A stretch of 64,000 bases of DNA from CAYZBF01 sp964476585 (GTDB taxonomy: Bacteria; Hydrothermota; UBA3072). The translations under genes were made by a program, and so were the position numbers. Positions 22,259 through 30,491 of this stretch are shown here, piece after piece. The notes beneath the pieces are model-generated. The model saw nothing but the letters and a program-made list of their open reading frames with translations, did no database searches and was not told where the DNA came from. The DNA lies in NCBI GenBank assembly GCA_964476585.1, contig CAYZBF010000002.1, positions 1-64,000 on the forward strand, in the 5' to 3' direction. The stretch's first letter is position 1; each line of letters starts with the position of its first letter.

Positions 22259-24307
22259 CTAAAAGTCAAACTCGTCTATCATCTCAAGAGACTTGTTTTC
22301 CGGTTCAAGTCCTCCTCCATGAAAAGAACATTTCCTTTTGGGGGCACCCCCCTCAATGAATATCTCCTTTCTCACATTTGGGCACTTAGGAGTAGATAGT
22401 TCTCCACTTTCAGTGCACACATATCTATAAACAACACCCCCTGGTTCACGAAACTCGTAATCTCGATAATCTTTTGTTGAGTCAACCATCGCCTTCATAA
22501 ATTCCGTCCAAATCGGCAAAGCAACTCCTGCCCCTGAAGCATGACTCCCTATTCTCTTTGGGTAATCATATCCGACCCAGACACCGGCAGTAAGGAAAGG
22601 AGTAAAACCAATGAACCACCCATCTGTAAAGTTATCGGTAGTACCAGTTTTCCCTGCAGCAGGAAATTTGAAACCCTGGCGTCTTGCGCCATAGGCTGTC
22701 CCTTCGTTAAACACACTCTGCATCATATTAACCATTATATAGGCTATCTGCGGAGAGAGAACTCTCTCCTTTACTATTCTATTCTCATACACAACATGCC
22801 CATATCTATCTTCCACCTTTAAAATAAATATTGGCTTTATCTTTACACCCAGATTTGCCAGTGTAGAATAAGCCCTTACCATTTCAAGTAGTGTTACACT
22901 AGAAGTTCCGAGTGAAATAGAAAGAACTGGCTCAAGATGACTCGCTATGCCCATCAGATGAGCATAATCTACAACTGTGAATGGACCAACCTCCTGGCCA
23001 AGTCTTACTGATGCGCTATTACGGGACTTACATAATGCTGTTCTCAATGTAATCTTTCCCATAAAGGTGCTATCATAGTTTCCAGGTGCATAGGGTTCTC
23101 CCTGAATTTCTTTAATTATTGGAAGGTCAAAGACAAAATCGGAGGGTGAAAACCCATTATCAATGGCTGCAGTGTAGAGGAAAGGCTTAAAAGAGGAACC
23201 TGCCTGCCTTTTTGCTTGAGTCGCTCTGCTATATTGACTTTGCCGAAAATCTCTCCCTCCAACCAAACCCAATACATAACCAGTTGAAGGTTCCATCACA
23301 ACCATTGCCCCCTGTATATAGGGGATATTCCCTGAATGAATCAAAGAATCTGGTATAGAATCCTTAGGGGTGAGATGCCAGTACTTCTCAACTCGAGAAA
23401 GGCCCCATTCCATAAGACTGTCGCATAGCATCTGCACTCCTTTATCCATTGAAACATATACCTTATATCCTCCCCAGGTCCTGTATGAACTACCAAATAT
23501 GGAATTCATTTGCCTTTTCACTTCATTGATATAATAAGGTCCGATTGCATTCTGATTACTATGATCTACCACAAAAAGAGACTCTGCAAGGGCTGAATCC
23601 AACTGCCCCGTACTAATATAACTCTCGGCTTTCAACTCTCTCAGGACTAAGTTTCTTCTTTCTATAAATTTTTCGTAGCTATTATAGGGAGAGTAGCGTC
23701 CAGGCGACCGTATAAGGCCTATTAATGCGGCTGATTCAGAGAGAGAAAGAGAATCCGGTGTCTTATCAAAATAATATTCAGATGCAGCACCAATACCATA
23801 ATTGCCATATCCAACGTATACCTCATTTAGATACATCTCCAGTATCTTATCCTTAGTGTAATGACGCTCTATAAATAAAGCAAGGTATATCTCCTTCACT
23901 TTTCGAATAATAGTCTTCTTCAAATGAAGGAAAATGCTCCTCGAAAGTTGCTGAGTAATGGTACTTGCACCCTGAGCATAACTGCGCCTTATTAAATCCA
24001 CCCATGCCACTTTTAAGATTCTCCTTAGGTTTATTCCCCTATGGCTATAAAATTCCTTATCCTCCACTGCAATAGCCGCATTTACTGCATAATCAGGGAT
24101 AGAATCCAGTTTGACAGGTATACGTCGCTGCTGATATACTTCATCAATCAACTCCCCATTTATATCATATATCCGTGTAGTAAGTAGTGGTTCGTAATAT
24201 TCTACACTCTCCACGTCGGGTAGGTCATTGATAATCCAAACATTTATTCCAATTAAAGAACCAAGAATAACAAAGATTATAGATAAAATGATTGAATTTC
24301 GGATCAT
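22259..24307 (-). CDS. Class A penicillin-binding protein (PBP1A-like)
   Basis: 682 residues, bifunctional peptidoglycan synthase. A membrane anchor (about 5-25) precedes the GT51 glycosyltransferase with 'VEDKEFYSHRGINL' (catalytic Glu82) and 'QGASTITQQLSR'. The transpeptidase carries 'GSSFKPF' (Ser371 and Lys374, SxxK), 'SRNSAS' (SxN) and 'KTGTTDNFTDGWF' (KTG). The C-terminus has four cysteines near the end, of which 'CTES..CPN' and 'KCSFHG' may bind metal. It acts in the periplasm on lipid II. Flanked in the same operon by an OmpA-family wall-binding protein, fitting an envelope unit. Confidence 0.94.
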   Translation of the reverse strand: MIRNSIILSIIFVILGSLIGINVWIINDLPDVESVEYYEPLLTTRIYDINGELIDEVYQQRRIPVKLDSIPDYAVNAAIAVEDKEFYSHRGINLRRILKVAWVDLIRRSYAQGASTITQQLSRSIFLHLKKTIIRKVKEIYLALFIERHYTKDKILEMYLNEVYVGYGNYGIGAASEYYFDKTPDSLSLSESAALIGLIRSPGRYSPYNSYEKFIERRNLVLRELKAESYISTGQLDSALAESLFVVDHSNQNAIGPYYINEVKRQMNSIFGSSYRTWGGYKVYVSMDKGVQMLCDSLMEWGLSRVEKYWHLTPKDSIPDSLIHSGNIPYIQGAMVVMEPSTGYVLGLVGGRDFRQSQYSRATQAKRQAGSSFKPFLYTAAIDNGFSPSDFVFDLPIIKEIQGEPYAPGNYDSTFMGKITLRTALCKSRNSASVRLGQEVGPFTVVDYAHLMGIASHLEPVLSISLGTSSVTLLEMVRAYSTLANLGVKIKPIFILKVEDRYGHVVYENRIVKERVLSPQIAYIMVNMMQSVFNEGTAYGARRQGFKFPAAGKTGTTDNFTDGWFIGFTPFLTAGVWVGYDYPKRIGSHASGAGVALPIWTEFMKAMVDSTKDYRDYEFREPGGVVYRYVCTESGELSTPKCPNVRKEIFIEGGAPKRKCSFHGGGLEPENKSLEMIDEFDF

Positions 24308-24606
24308 ATATAGAAATATCGGAAAAGTTCAACGAGAGATGGCGTATTTTCTATCTCCCAGAACTCTTTCATTTTTTCTTCAACCCTCTTATCAAGAATC
24401 CATTCAAAAAATATGCCATCATTGGTCAGGAATTCTTTATCTATAAAACGGACATCCACTGATTCCAGTAGGCTGTAAGGTAACTGTCTGAATCCTTTTT
24501 CATTATTTCTTTTTTTATCTTTAAAAGTCCTCATTCCATCCAAAGAACCATATCGGATATCAATAATTTCTATCTTTCTATCAGAAATTACCCTTCTTAT
24601 ATCCAT
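24304..24606 (-). CDS. Hypothetical 100-residue protein ahead of the PBP
   Basis: No family recognised. A charged protein with alternating short strands and helices: 'VISDRKIEIIDIRYGSLDG', 'VDVRFIDKEFLTNDGIFFE', then a helical end 'EIENTPSLVELFRYFYI'. No signal peptide, membrane helix, cysteine pair or nucleotide motif. It overlaps the PBP gene by four bases and is first in that operon, with a promoter whose -10 box is nine bases from the ATG, so translation of the PBP may depend on it. Confidence 0.65.
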   Translation of the reverse strand: MDIRRVISDRKIEIIDIRYGSLDGMRTFKDKKRNNEKGFRQLPYSLLESVDVRFIDKEFLTNDGIFFEWILDKRVEEKMKEFWEIENTPSLVELFRYFYI

Positions 24607-24615
24607 AATTAACTA

Positions 24616-24643
24616 ATATTAATATTGCTGGCATTAAAGTCAA
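24616..24643 (-). promoter_or_regulatory. Near-leaderless promoter of the PBP operon
   Basis: On the minus strand: TTGACT at 24643-24638, 16-base spacer, TAATAT at 24621-24616, nine bases to the ATG at 24606. No Shine-Dalgarno sequence. Confidence 0.65.
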
Positions 24644-24660
24644 GGACTTGGGTTAGAGAG

Positions 24661-25221
24661 CTACTTCTCTCTTCTGTCTTTGGTCTTATCCTTAAATTTC
24701 AAGTCTTTTGGACCCAAGTCAAAAGGGAATTCCTCTTCTTCGATCTTTCTACCTAAAACGATAGTACCGATCCTATTAGTCTTAACCTGTGTCTTCAAAA
24801 ATGATTCCTGTTCTTTTGCGCGTGTGACAGTTGGCTCCAGTAATATAACAATCCCACCTTCTTTTAACACTCTTTTCACTTCCTTATAAATCACTAATAA
24901 CTCTGAACCAAATTGCTGTAACCCGAAGGTAGAATAATGAAATAACACACCATCTATTGATTCATCAGGAAAAGGAAGTTTATTCGCATCTGCCTTCATA
25001 GGATAAATCCTTTCTGCCTGCTCATTCTCGATCTCTCCTTGTTTTATAGCCTCCCTTATCTTTTCCTTAAATTCTACCATCCTCTGATATCGGTCTATTA
25101 CAAAAATAGAGCTTTTCATTGATGCTAAGGTTATAGAAGGCTCAATATTATCCCATGAACCTACATCAATAACAACACTACCTGGGCCAAATAAATGACA
25201 AATAGATAACTCGCCGAACAT
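24661..25221 (-). CDS. Class I SAM-dependent methyltransferase
   Basis: 186 residues from the ATG at 25221; a longer frame starting at a TTG at 25257 uses the first three bases of the -35 box as its start codon, so I reject it. The Rossmann-type core is seen: 'GSVVIDVGSWDN' (motif I), 'IFVIDRY' (acidic end of strand 2), 'KADANKLPFPDESIDGVLF' (motif III/IV) and 'EVKRVLKEGGIVILLEP'. It is of the Methyltransf_11 type; substrate unknown. The C-terminus is lysine- and arginine-rich ('KFKDKTKDRREK'), which may contact nucleic acid. It has its own promoter and ends 55 bases before the next gene. Confidence 0.8.
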   Translation of the reverse strand: MFGELSICHLFGPGSVVIDVGSWDNIEPSITLASMKSSIFVIDRYQRMVEFKEKIREAIKQGEIENEQAERIYPMKADANKLPFPDESIDGVLFHYSTFGLQQFGSELLVIYKEVKRVLKEGGIVILLEPTVTRAKEQESFLKTQVKTNRIGTIVLGRKIEEEEFPFDLGPKDLKFKDKTKDRREK

Positions 25222-25229
25222 ATCACTGC

Positions 25230-25257
25230 AGAATAGAATTTTAGTTTTTATTGTCAA
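25230..25257 (-). promoter_or_regulatory. Leaderless promoter of the methyltransferase gene
   Basis: On the minus strand: TTGACA at 25257-25252, 16-base spacer, TATTCT at 25235-25230, eight bases to the ATG at 25221. The TTG of the -35 box can be mistaken for a start codon. Confidence 0.72.
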
Positions 25258-25351
25258 GGGTTAACATGTTTTATAAGCATAATAAGTTCCTCAACACAAG
25301 TAAAAAAATGAGTTAAGTACAAATAATAGCCCCAGAAAGAGAGTTTACAAG

Positions 25352-25385
25352 GGAATGAGTGTACAGGTGTATGAGTAGATGAAGA
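25352..25385. repeat. GAATGAGTGTA..GTATGAGTAGATG phrase
   Basis: Two words of the rGTrwATGAGTr type in the spacer between divergent genes, matching phrases at about 38429-38470 and 61737-61782. Confidence 0.5.
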
Positions 25386-25418
25386 TTAGAACAGGATTTT
25401 AAAAGTGTAAATTTCCCC

Positions 25419-25447
25419 TTGACATTTCAATTATTTTCTCTTATTGT
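25419..25447 (+). promoter_or_regulatory. Promoter of the polytopic membrane protein gene
   Basis: TTGACA (25419-25424), 17-base spacer, TATTGT (25442-25447). The start codon at 25466 has AGGAGG, so this is a leadered gene, in contrast to many others here. Confidence 0.75.
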
Positions 25448-25465
25448 CAACTAAAAGGAGGAAAA

Positions 25466-26644
25466 ATGACTCTGGATTATGTTTGGAAGGATGTCTTCCG
25501 GGGAGGCCGTTTAGGTTTTTCCCCAAAAAAGATTTGGGTTGCAGTAAAAGGACTTCTCTATGGAATAACAGGTTATGCAGTTCTTACGTACCTCTCATTA
25601 ATGGTATCAGGATGGCAGATACAGAAAATATGGCAGGAATTCAGGTATATCCCGTTTCCATTCTTCCAAGGAAACCTTATATGGTATGGGTGGATAATTT
25701 GGGCAGTGGCAGGTCTTTGGGCATTATACCACTATTTCGTGACTATGACTGCTATCTCTAAAATAACATATGAGCAATTAAAAGGAGATGAATTCTACGA
25801 ATCTAAAGAAGCCTGGAGATTTGCTCGCAAGAACTGGAAAGGGACCTTCCTTTCTCCCATATATATGGCTTTGTTTATTGCTGCCCTCATACTAACAGGT
25901 TTGATTATTGGTCTGGCGGGAAGAATACCACATGTAGGACAAATACTTATAGGATTATCTGCAATTCCAGTTTTTGCCGGTGCATTATTCGTAACATACC
26001 TAACAATCGTCCTCGGGATCATCCTCATCAGTGCTCCTGCCATTGTAGCTACCACAGAGAGTGATACCTTTGACACTCTATTTGAGGGATTTTCACTGCT
26101 TAATGATCAAACCTGGAGATATATACTCTGGGAAGTTATTCTCCTGATTACAGTTTTCATAGGCGTGTTCATCTTCGCCTGGCTTTTCAAGTATGCATTT
26201 TCCTTAACACACCATATACTTGGAGTCTGGGCTGGCCCAAGGGGGTGGTGGAATGTAATGTGGCATAATGGTCACTGGTATCTGTATATTCCTTGGCTGC
26301 CAATCTGGATTGCAAAATGGTTCCCCACTTTCTTCGCACCGATGCATTTCATATCTGCAGGAGCTGAAAGCCTTTCCGCTTATCCAGGGGCTACTACGAC
26401 GTTCGGTGGCTTCCTTATGGGACTTTCCTTTTATATGGTAACATTCGTAATCCTCGGGTATGGTATATCCACTCATGCAGCAGGACATACTATAATATAC
26501 ACAATTCTCGTCAAAATAAAAGACGAAAAGGACTTATTGAAAAAAGAAGAAAAATTATTTGGAGGTGAACTCGAGGAGGAAGAAGAAGAGGTAGAAAAGA
26601 AAGAAAAAGGGGAAGAAAAGGAAGAGAAAGAGAAGAAAAAATAG
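25466..26644 (+). CDS. Polytopic membrane protein with acidic/lysine-rich tail
   Basis: 392 residues. About six to eight membrane segments (roughly 28-48, 72-95, 128-150, 160-195, 215-240, 300-330) separated by tryptophan-rich loops ('GPRGWWNVMWHNGHWYLYI'). After residue 345 the chain becomes a highly charged run of Glu and Lys without other residues, likely an unstructured cytoplasmic tail. No transporter or enzyme motif recognised. The gene is monocistronic, with its own consensus promoter, AGGAGG site and a strong terminator, which suggests substantial expression. Function unknown. Confidence 0.75.
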   Translation: MTLDYVWKDVFRGGRLGFSPKKIWVAVKGLLYGITGYAVLTYLSLMVSGWQIQKIWQEFRYIPFPFFQGNLIWYGWIIWAVAGLWALYHYFVTMTAISKITYEQLKGDEFYESKEAWRFARKNWKGTFLSPIYMALFIAALILTGLIIGLAGRIPHVGQILIGLSAIPVFAGALFVTYLTIVLGIILISAPAIVATTESDTFDTLFEGFSLLNDQTWRYILWEVILLITVFIGVFIFAWLFKYAFSLTHHILGVWAGPRGWWNVMWHNGHWYLYIPWLPIWIAKWFPTFFAPMHFISAGAESLSAYPGATTTFGGFLMGLSFYMVTFVILGYGISTHAAGHTIIYTILVKIKDEKDLLKKEEKLFGGELEEEEEEVEKKEKGEEKEEKEKKK

Positions 26645-26679
26645 AAGAATAAATAAAAATCAATCATATATAATTTACT

Positions 26680-26714
26680 GTAAAAACGCCCTTTCCAAGA
26701 AAGGGCGTTTTTAC
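26680..26714. terminator. Strong intrinsic terminator
   Basis: GTAAAAACGCCCTTT (26680-26694) pairs perfectly over 15 bases with AAAGGGCGTTTTTAC (26700-26714) around the loop CCAAG. GC-rich core with an A tract before and T tract after makes it usable on both strands; it ends the membrane-protein gene 36 bases downstream of its stop. Confidence 0.92.
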
Positions 26715-26803
26715 AATAATATACATAGTGTCAATAAAACCTTGACTATTGAAAAAACTTTTGTAGATTATTACAAATATTAAAAGGGGATAGTTTATTA
26801 ATT

Positions 26804-26941
26804 GCCACAAAGGTTTTACTCCAGCGTAAGATAAAGAATGTGATTGAAAGATAAAATGAATAATTCGGATGATAGATACAGTGTTGCACTTTACATTCTG
26901 AAACTTTCGTTCTTCAACACTCTTGACAATATCTCTGTGGC
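26804..26941. repeat. Spacer element with GCCACAAAG / CTCTGTGGC ends
   Basis: Within the 315-base gap before the peptide-binding protein gene, GCCACAAAG (26804-26812) faces CTCTGTGGC (26933-26941), eight of nine bases complementary. These are the same kind of ends as the element at 2834-3081, here about 138 bases apart with unrelated interior. Upstream, TTGACT (26742) and TAGATT (26764) form a weak promoter. I see no gene in the gap. Confidence 0.5.
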
Positions 26942-26959
26942 GAAAGAAGGGAGGTTTTA

Positions 26960-28993
26960 ATGAAGAAGATTGTATTCTTTTTCTTAATAGTAATTCTTCT
27001 TACAGAGAGCTGCCAGAGAGCAAAAAAATTCACTTACGAAGGGAGAAAAGGCGGAACTTTGATTATTTCCCTCTTAAATGAGCCCACTTCCCTTAATCCC
27101 CTTTATCCAGCATTTTCAGGTCTTTCACCAGTTATAAAAGAGTTGTTTAGTCCTCTACATGACTACAGTCCTAATGGCAAAATAAGAACTTGTTTAGCTC
27201 AATCATGGGTATATTCAGAGGATCTAAAATCTATCACATATACAATTCGCAAAGACGCTAAGTGGCATGACGGAATGCCAATAACCTCGGCGGATATTGT
27301 CTTTACCGTAAAAAAAATAATGGATCCCAAAAGCAATTCACCACTTTCTCAAAGATTACGATATATAAAAGATGTAAAAGTAATTGGAGAGAGGGAGGTT
27401 CGGTTTGTATTTGATAGAGTATATGCAGATGAATTACTCCATACCAACATATTAATTATCCCAAAGCACAAAATTGAGAAGGGTATAGAGAATCTACAGA
27501 TGAGTGACTTTAGTTTCAATCCAATAGGAAATGGTCCATACAAACTTAAAGCATGGAAGCAGGGAGAGTGGATCGAGTTAATTGCAAGTAATGACTATTC
27601 CCGAGGGCGGCCTCCTCTTGACAGAATAGTTTTCTACTTCCCATCATCAATGGAAAAATTATTATACGAAATCAACTTGGGAAATATTGACATAGCGTAT
27701 GATCTACCCCCTGCGCAGTATAATGGTATAAAAGGGTATAAAACCATAGTGTCTCCAGCTAGAGCTTATACTTATATCGGGTGGAATCTTGAACGTTTTA
27801 AAGACAAAAATCTGAGAAAAGCTTTCAGTATGGCCACCGACCGCAGGGGTATTATATCCTCAATACTCTTAGGTTATGGTCTCCTATTAAATGGCCCAAT
27901 AACTCCTGAACACTGGGCATTTAATCCTAACATAAAAGGTATCGATTATAATAAGCAAAAAGCAAAGGAATTAATAGAGGAACTTGGATATTCAAAGAGA
28001 AGCTGGCAACAATATTATCCAGGCTTAAGCATTGAAATACTGGTAGAAAGTGGGAACCCCATTCGAAGAAAAGTAGCAGATTATGTTATGTCTGATTTAA
28101 AATCAATAGGGGTTAATACAACCATCATAGAACTTAGAGGATCACAACTGATAGATCGCTTATTCAAACACAACTTTGACGCATACATCCTTGGATGGAG
28201 TGTTGAGAAAGACTTTAATCCTCTTCCAATCTGGGGTTCTAAAGGAGTGCATAATTTTGTAGGTTATAAAAATAAGAAAGCCGACGCTTTAATGCAGGAA
28301 GCACTCTTTTCCCTTGACAGAGAAAAGGCTAAAAAAGCTTGGAATGAATTTCAGGAAATCATCGCAGGAGATCTTCCTTACACTTTCCTTTACGCACCTC
28401 AGAAGATAACACTGGTCAAGAAAACTGTAGGAGGCATAAAATCTGATGATAAAAGACCTGTAATTTCATTCCTGGACGAATTATGGCTTAAGGAACCTAA
28501 AGCCACTCCCGTTGAACTAGCGGCACTTGGAAAACACTATGAAAAAACTCAAGAGAGTAGAGTACGAAGCAGTATAGAGACAACTCCCCCACAACCGCAG
28601 ACATCGACGGAAGAAATATTAGAAGCAGCAACATCCACTACTGTCTTGGAAGAAGAGAAACCCTCCGAAGCGGTAACCGAGGAAGAACCTAAGCCTGTCG
28701 AAGAAAAAAAGGGTCCTATAATACCACCTATCCTAAGTTATTACCCTCATGAAAGGGATTATCCTGATAATGCAAAAAAATTGGATATACGTGGGCAGAT
28801 CTTTATAAAAGTCCACATTACGAAAGAAGGCACTGTTGAAAAAGCGGAAATTGCAAAAGGACTATTCCCCTCTTGTGACTCCGTAGCTTTGCTGGATGCT
28901 TATAAATGTAGATTTGATCCTGCAAAACAGGATGGAGAACCTGTAGAATTCATACTGACCCTTCCCTTCCGTTTCCCGCCTGGAGGGTGGTAG
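26960..28993 (+). CDS. Peptide ABC-type solute-binding protein fused to a TonB C-terminal domain
   Basis: 677 residues. A lipoprotein-like leader ('IVILLTESCQRAKK', Cys about 18) is followed by an SBP_bac_5 (DppA/OppA-type) domain to about 510: 'GGTLIISLLNEPTSLNPL', 'YTIRKDAKWHDGMPITSAD', 'GNGPYKLKAWKQGEWIEL', 'RKAFSMATDRRGII'. A Pro/Glu/Thr-rich linker (about 525-590) leads to a TonB C-terminal domain (about 592-677, 'IFIKVHITKEGTVEKAEI', 'LPFRFPPGGW'). The solute-binding/TonB_C union is unusual: these domains normally serve inner- and outer-membrane transport separately. GGAGG precedes the ATG. Six bases separate it from pyrR. Confidence 0.85.
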   Translation: MKKIVFFFLIVILLTESCQRAKKFTYEGRKGGTLIISLLNEPTSLNPLYPAFSGLSPVIKELFSPLHDYSPNGKIRTCLAQSWVYSEDLKSITYTIRKDAKWHDGMPITSADIVFTVKKIMDPKSNSPLSQRLRYIKDVKVIGEREVRFVFDRVYADELLHTNILIIPKHKIEKGIENLQMSDFSFNPIGNGPYKLKAWKQGEWIELIASNDYSRGRPPLDRIVFYFPSSMEKLLYEINLGNIDIAYDLPPAQYNGIKGYKTIVSPARAYTYIGWNLERFKDKNLRKAFSMATDRRGIISSILLGYGLLLNGPITPEHWAFNPNIKGIDYNKQKAKELIEELGYSKRSWQQYYPGLSIEILVESGNPIRRKVADYVMSDLKSIGVNTTIIELRGSQLIDRLFKHNFDAYILGWSVEKDFNPLPIWGSKGVHNFVGYKNKKADALMQEALFSLDREKAKKAWNEFQEIIAGDLPYTFLYAPQKITLVKKTVGGIKSDDKRPVISFLDELWLKEPKATPVELAALGKHYEKTQESRVRSSIETTPPQPQTSTEEILEAATSTTVLEEEKPSEAVTEEEPKPVEEKKGPIIPPILSYYPHERDYPDNAKKLDIRGQIFIKVHITKEGTVEKAEIAKGLFPSCDSVALLDAYKCRFDPAKQDGEPVEFILTLPFRFPPGGW

Positions 28994-28999
28994 ACTTCA

Positions 29000-29563
29000 A
29001 TGAATGTAAGGTTTATTGAAAAACGAACTATGATGGATGCGGAAGAGATGCGCTGGTCTTTACGACGTATTTCACATCAGGTTATTGAAAATAACCCTCG
29101 ACTTAAAAAAATCTGCATAATTGGGATCCGGAAAAGAGGTGACATATTAGCCAAAAGAATCGCAATAACATTAGGCGAGCTAACTTCATGGGATATCAAA
29201 GTAGGGGTACTTGATATCACTCTTTACCGGGACGACCTCACAACTTACGGACCCAAACCACTGATTGGGCCCACACACTTCCCCTGCCACATTGATGACT
29301 TGCATGTCTTACTTGTTGATGATGTAATACACACAGGGAGAACAATCAGGGCTGCCCTTGATGAAATTGTGGATTATGGTCGTCCTTCTACAGTAAAACT
29401 CGCAGTTATGGTAAACAGGAGCGGCAGAGAATTACCCATAATGCCTGATTACTCTGGAACGTCAGTAAATCTCGCATCGGGAGAGGAAGTTAAAGTTAAT
29501 CTTTTGGAAACAGACGGAGAGGACTCAGTCAAGATAGTAGAGGTAAGCATTGATAATGAATAG
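29000..29563 (+). CDS. pyrR: PyrR, pyrimidine operon regulator / uracil phosphoribosyltransferase
   Basis: 187 residues, type I phosphoribosyltransferase fold. 'LLVDDVIHTGRTIRAALDEI' is the PRPP-binding loop; 'GIRKRGDILAKRIA' and 'DITLYRDDLTTYG' are PyrR blocks. In Firmicutes PyrR binds pyr mRNA when UMP is high and causes attenuation; it also has weak uracil phosphoribosyltransferase activity. Here it heads pyrB and pyrC, as in Bacillus, so the regulatory role is likely conserved. I found no clear PyrR-binding stem-loop upstream, because the gene lies directly after the peptide-binding protein gene. Confidence 0.93.
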   Translation: MNVRFIEKRTMMDAEEMRWSLRRISHQVIENNPRLKKICIIGIRKRGDILAKRIAITLGELTSWDIKVGVLDITLYRDDLTTYGPKPLIGPTHFPCHIDDLHVLLVDDVIHTGRTIRAALDEIVDYGRPSTVKLAVMVNRSGRELPIMPDYSGTSVNLASGEEVKVNLLETDGEDSVKIVEVSIDNE

Positions 29564-30491
29564 GAAAGACCTTTTAGGAATAGAAGATTTAAGTAGAGAA
29601 GAAATTGAGGAGATCCTAAGTGTAGCAGAATCCATGGAGGAGATTTTAGAGCGACCAATAAAAATTGCCCCTACCCTTCGCGGAATTACTGTAGCAAATC
29701 TGTTCTTTGAACCTAGCACCCGAACTCTGAATTCTTTCGCGCTTGCAGAAAAAAGGCTTTCGGCGGATTATATCAATCTATCAGCGTCTTCTTCAAGCAT
29801 TCTTAAGGGAGAAACTTTGCTTGACACGGCAAAGAATATACAGGCAATGGAGGTAGATATAATAGTTATAAGACATTCTATACCTGGGGCTCCTCACTTT
29901 CTTGCAGAAAGATTAGATGCTTCAGTGATAAATGCAGGAGATGGTGCACATGAACATCCAACGCAGGCCTTACTTGATCTTAATACAATAAGAAAAAAAA
30001 TGTCAACATTTGACAATTTAAAAGTTGCTATCATAGGTGACATCGAACACTCCCGAGTTGCCCGCTCACTCATTCTTGGGCTAAACAAAATGGGAGCTAA
30101 AGCTCATATATGCGGCCCACCCACTTTAATACCAAAATGGATGGACACATTTGATGTCACGATTAACTACAATTTGGAAGAAGTTTTGCCTGACAAGGAT
30201 ATCATATATATATTAAGACTACAGATGGAAAGGCAACATGAAAGTTTTATTCCATCAATTAGAGAATACATAAAATACTACAGTCTAACCTACGAAAGGT
30301 TGAAGAAATATGCATCTCCAGAAGTTTTAATAATGCATGCAGGTCCTATAAATAGAGGAATTGAGATTGAATCTCGGGTGGCAGACTCAGAATATTCACT
30401 TATTTTAGATCAAGTAATTTCTGGTGTGGCAGTCAGAATGAGTATTCTCTACCTCTTAAGCAGGCAAAAGACCAATGAAGATAGCAATTAA
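29550..30491 (+). CDS. pyrB: Aspartate carbamoyltransferase catalytic chain
   Basis: 313 residues; joins carbamoyl phosphate and aspartate, the first committed step of pyrimidine synthesis. 'FFEPSTRTLNSF' is the carbamoyl-phosphate loop, 'LKGETLLDTA' the mobile 80s loop, 'HPTQALLDL' and 'RLQMERQ' further active-site blocks, and 'MHAGPINRGIEI' the C-terminal aspartate loop. No pyrI regulatory chain follows. A TTG at 29550 lies six bases after GAGG; the ATG at 29556 is the alternative start. The gene overlaps pyrR by 14 bases and pyrC by 17. Confidence 0.95.
   Translation: MIMNRKDLLGIEDLSREEIEEILSVAESMEEILERPIKIAPTLRGITVANLFFEPSTRTLNSFALAEKRLSADYINLSASSSSILKGETLLDTAKNIQAMEVDIIVIRHSIPGAPHFLAERLDASVINAGDGAHEHPTQALLDLNTIRKKMSTFDNLKVAIIGDIEHSRVARSLILGLNKMGAKAHICGPPTLIPKWMDTFDVTINYNLEEVLPDKDIIYILRLQMERQHESFIPSIREYIKYYSLTYERLKKYASPEVLIMHAGPINRGIEIESRVADSEYSLILDQVISGVAVRMSILYLLSRQKTNEDSN

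Noticed and set aside
26516..26644. Possible frameshift in the Glu/Lys-rich end of the membrane protein gene
   Set aside because: The low-complexity tail continues in frame to a stop followed by a terminator; nothing suggests a lost domain.
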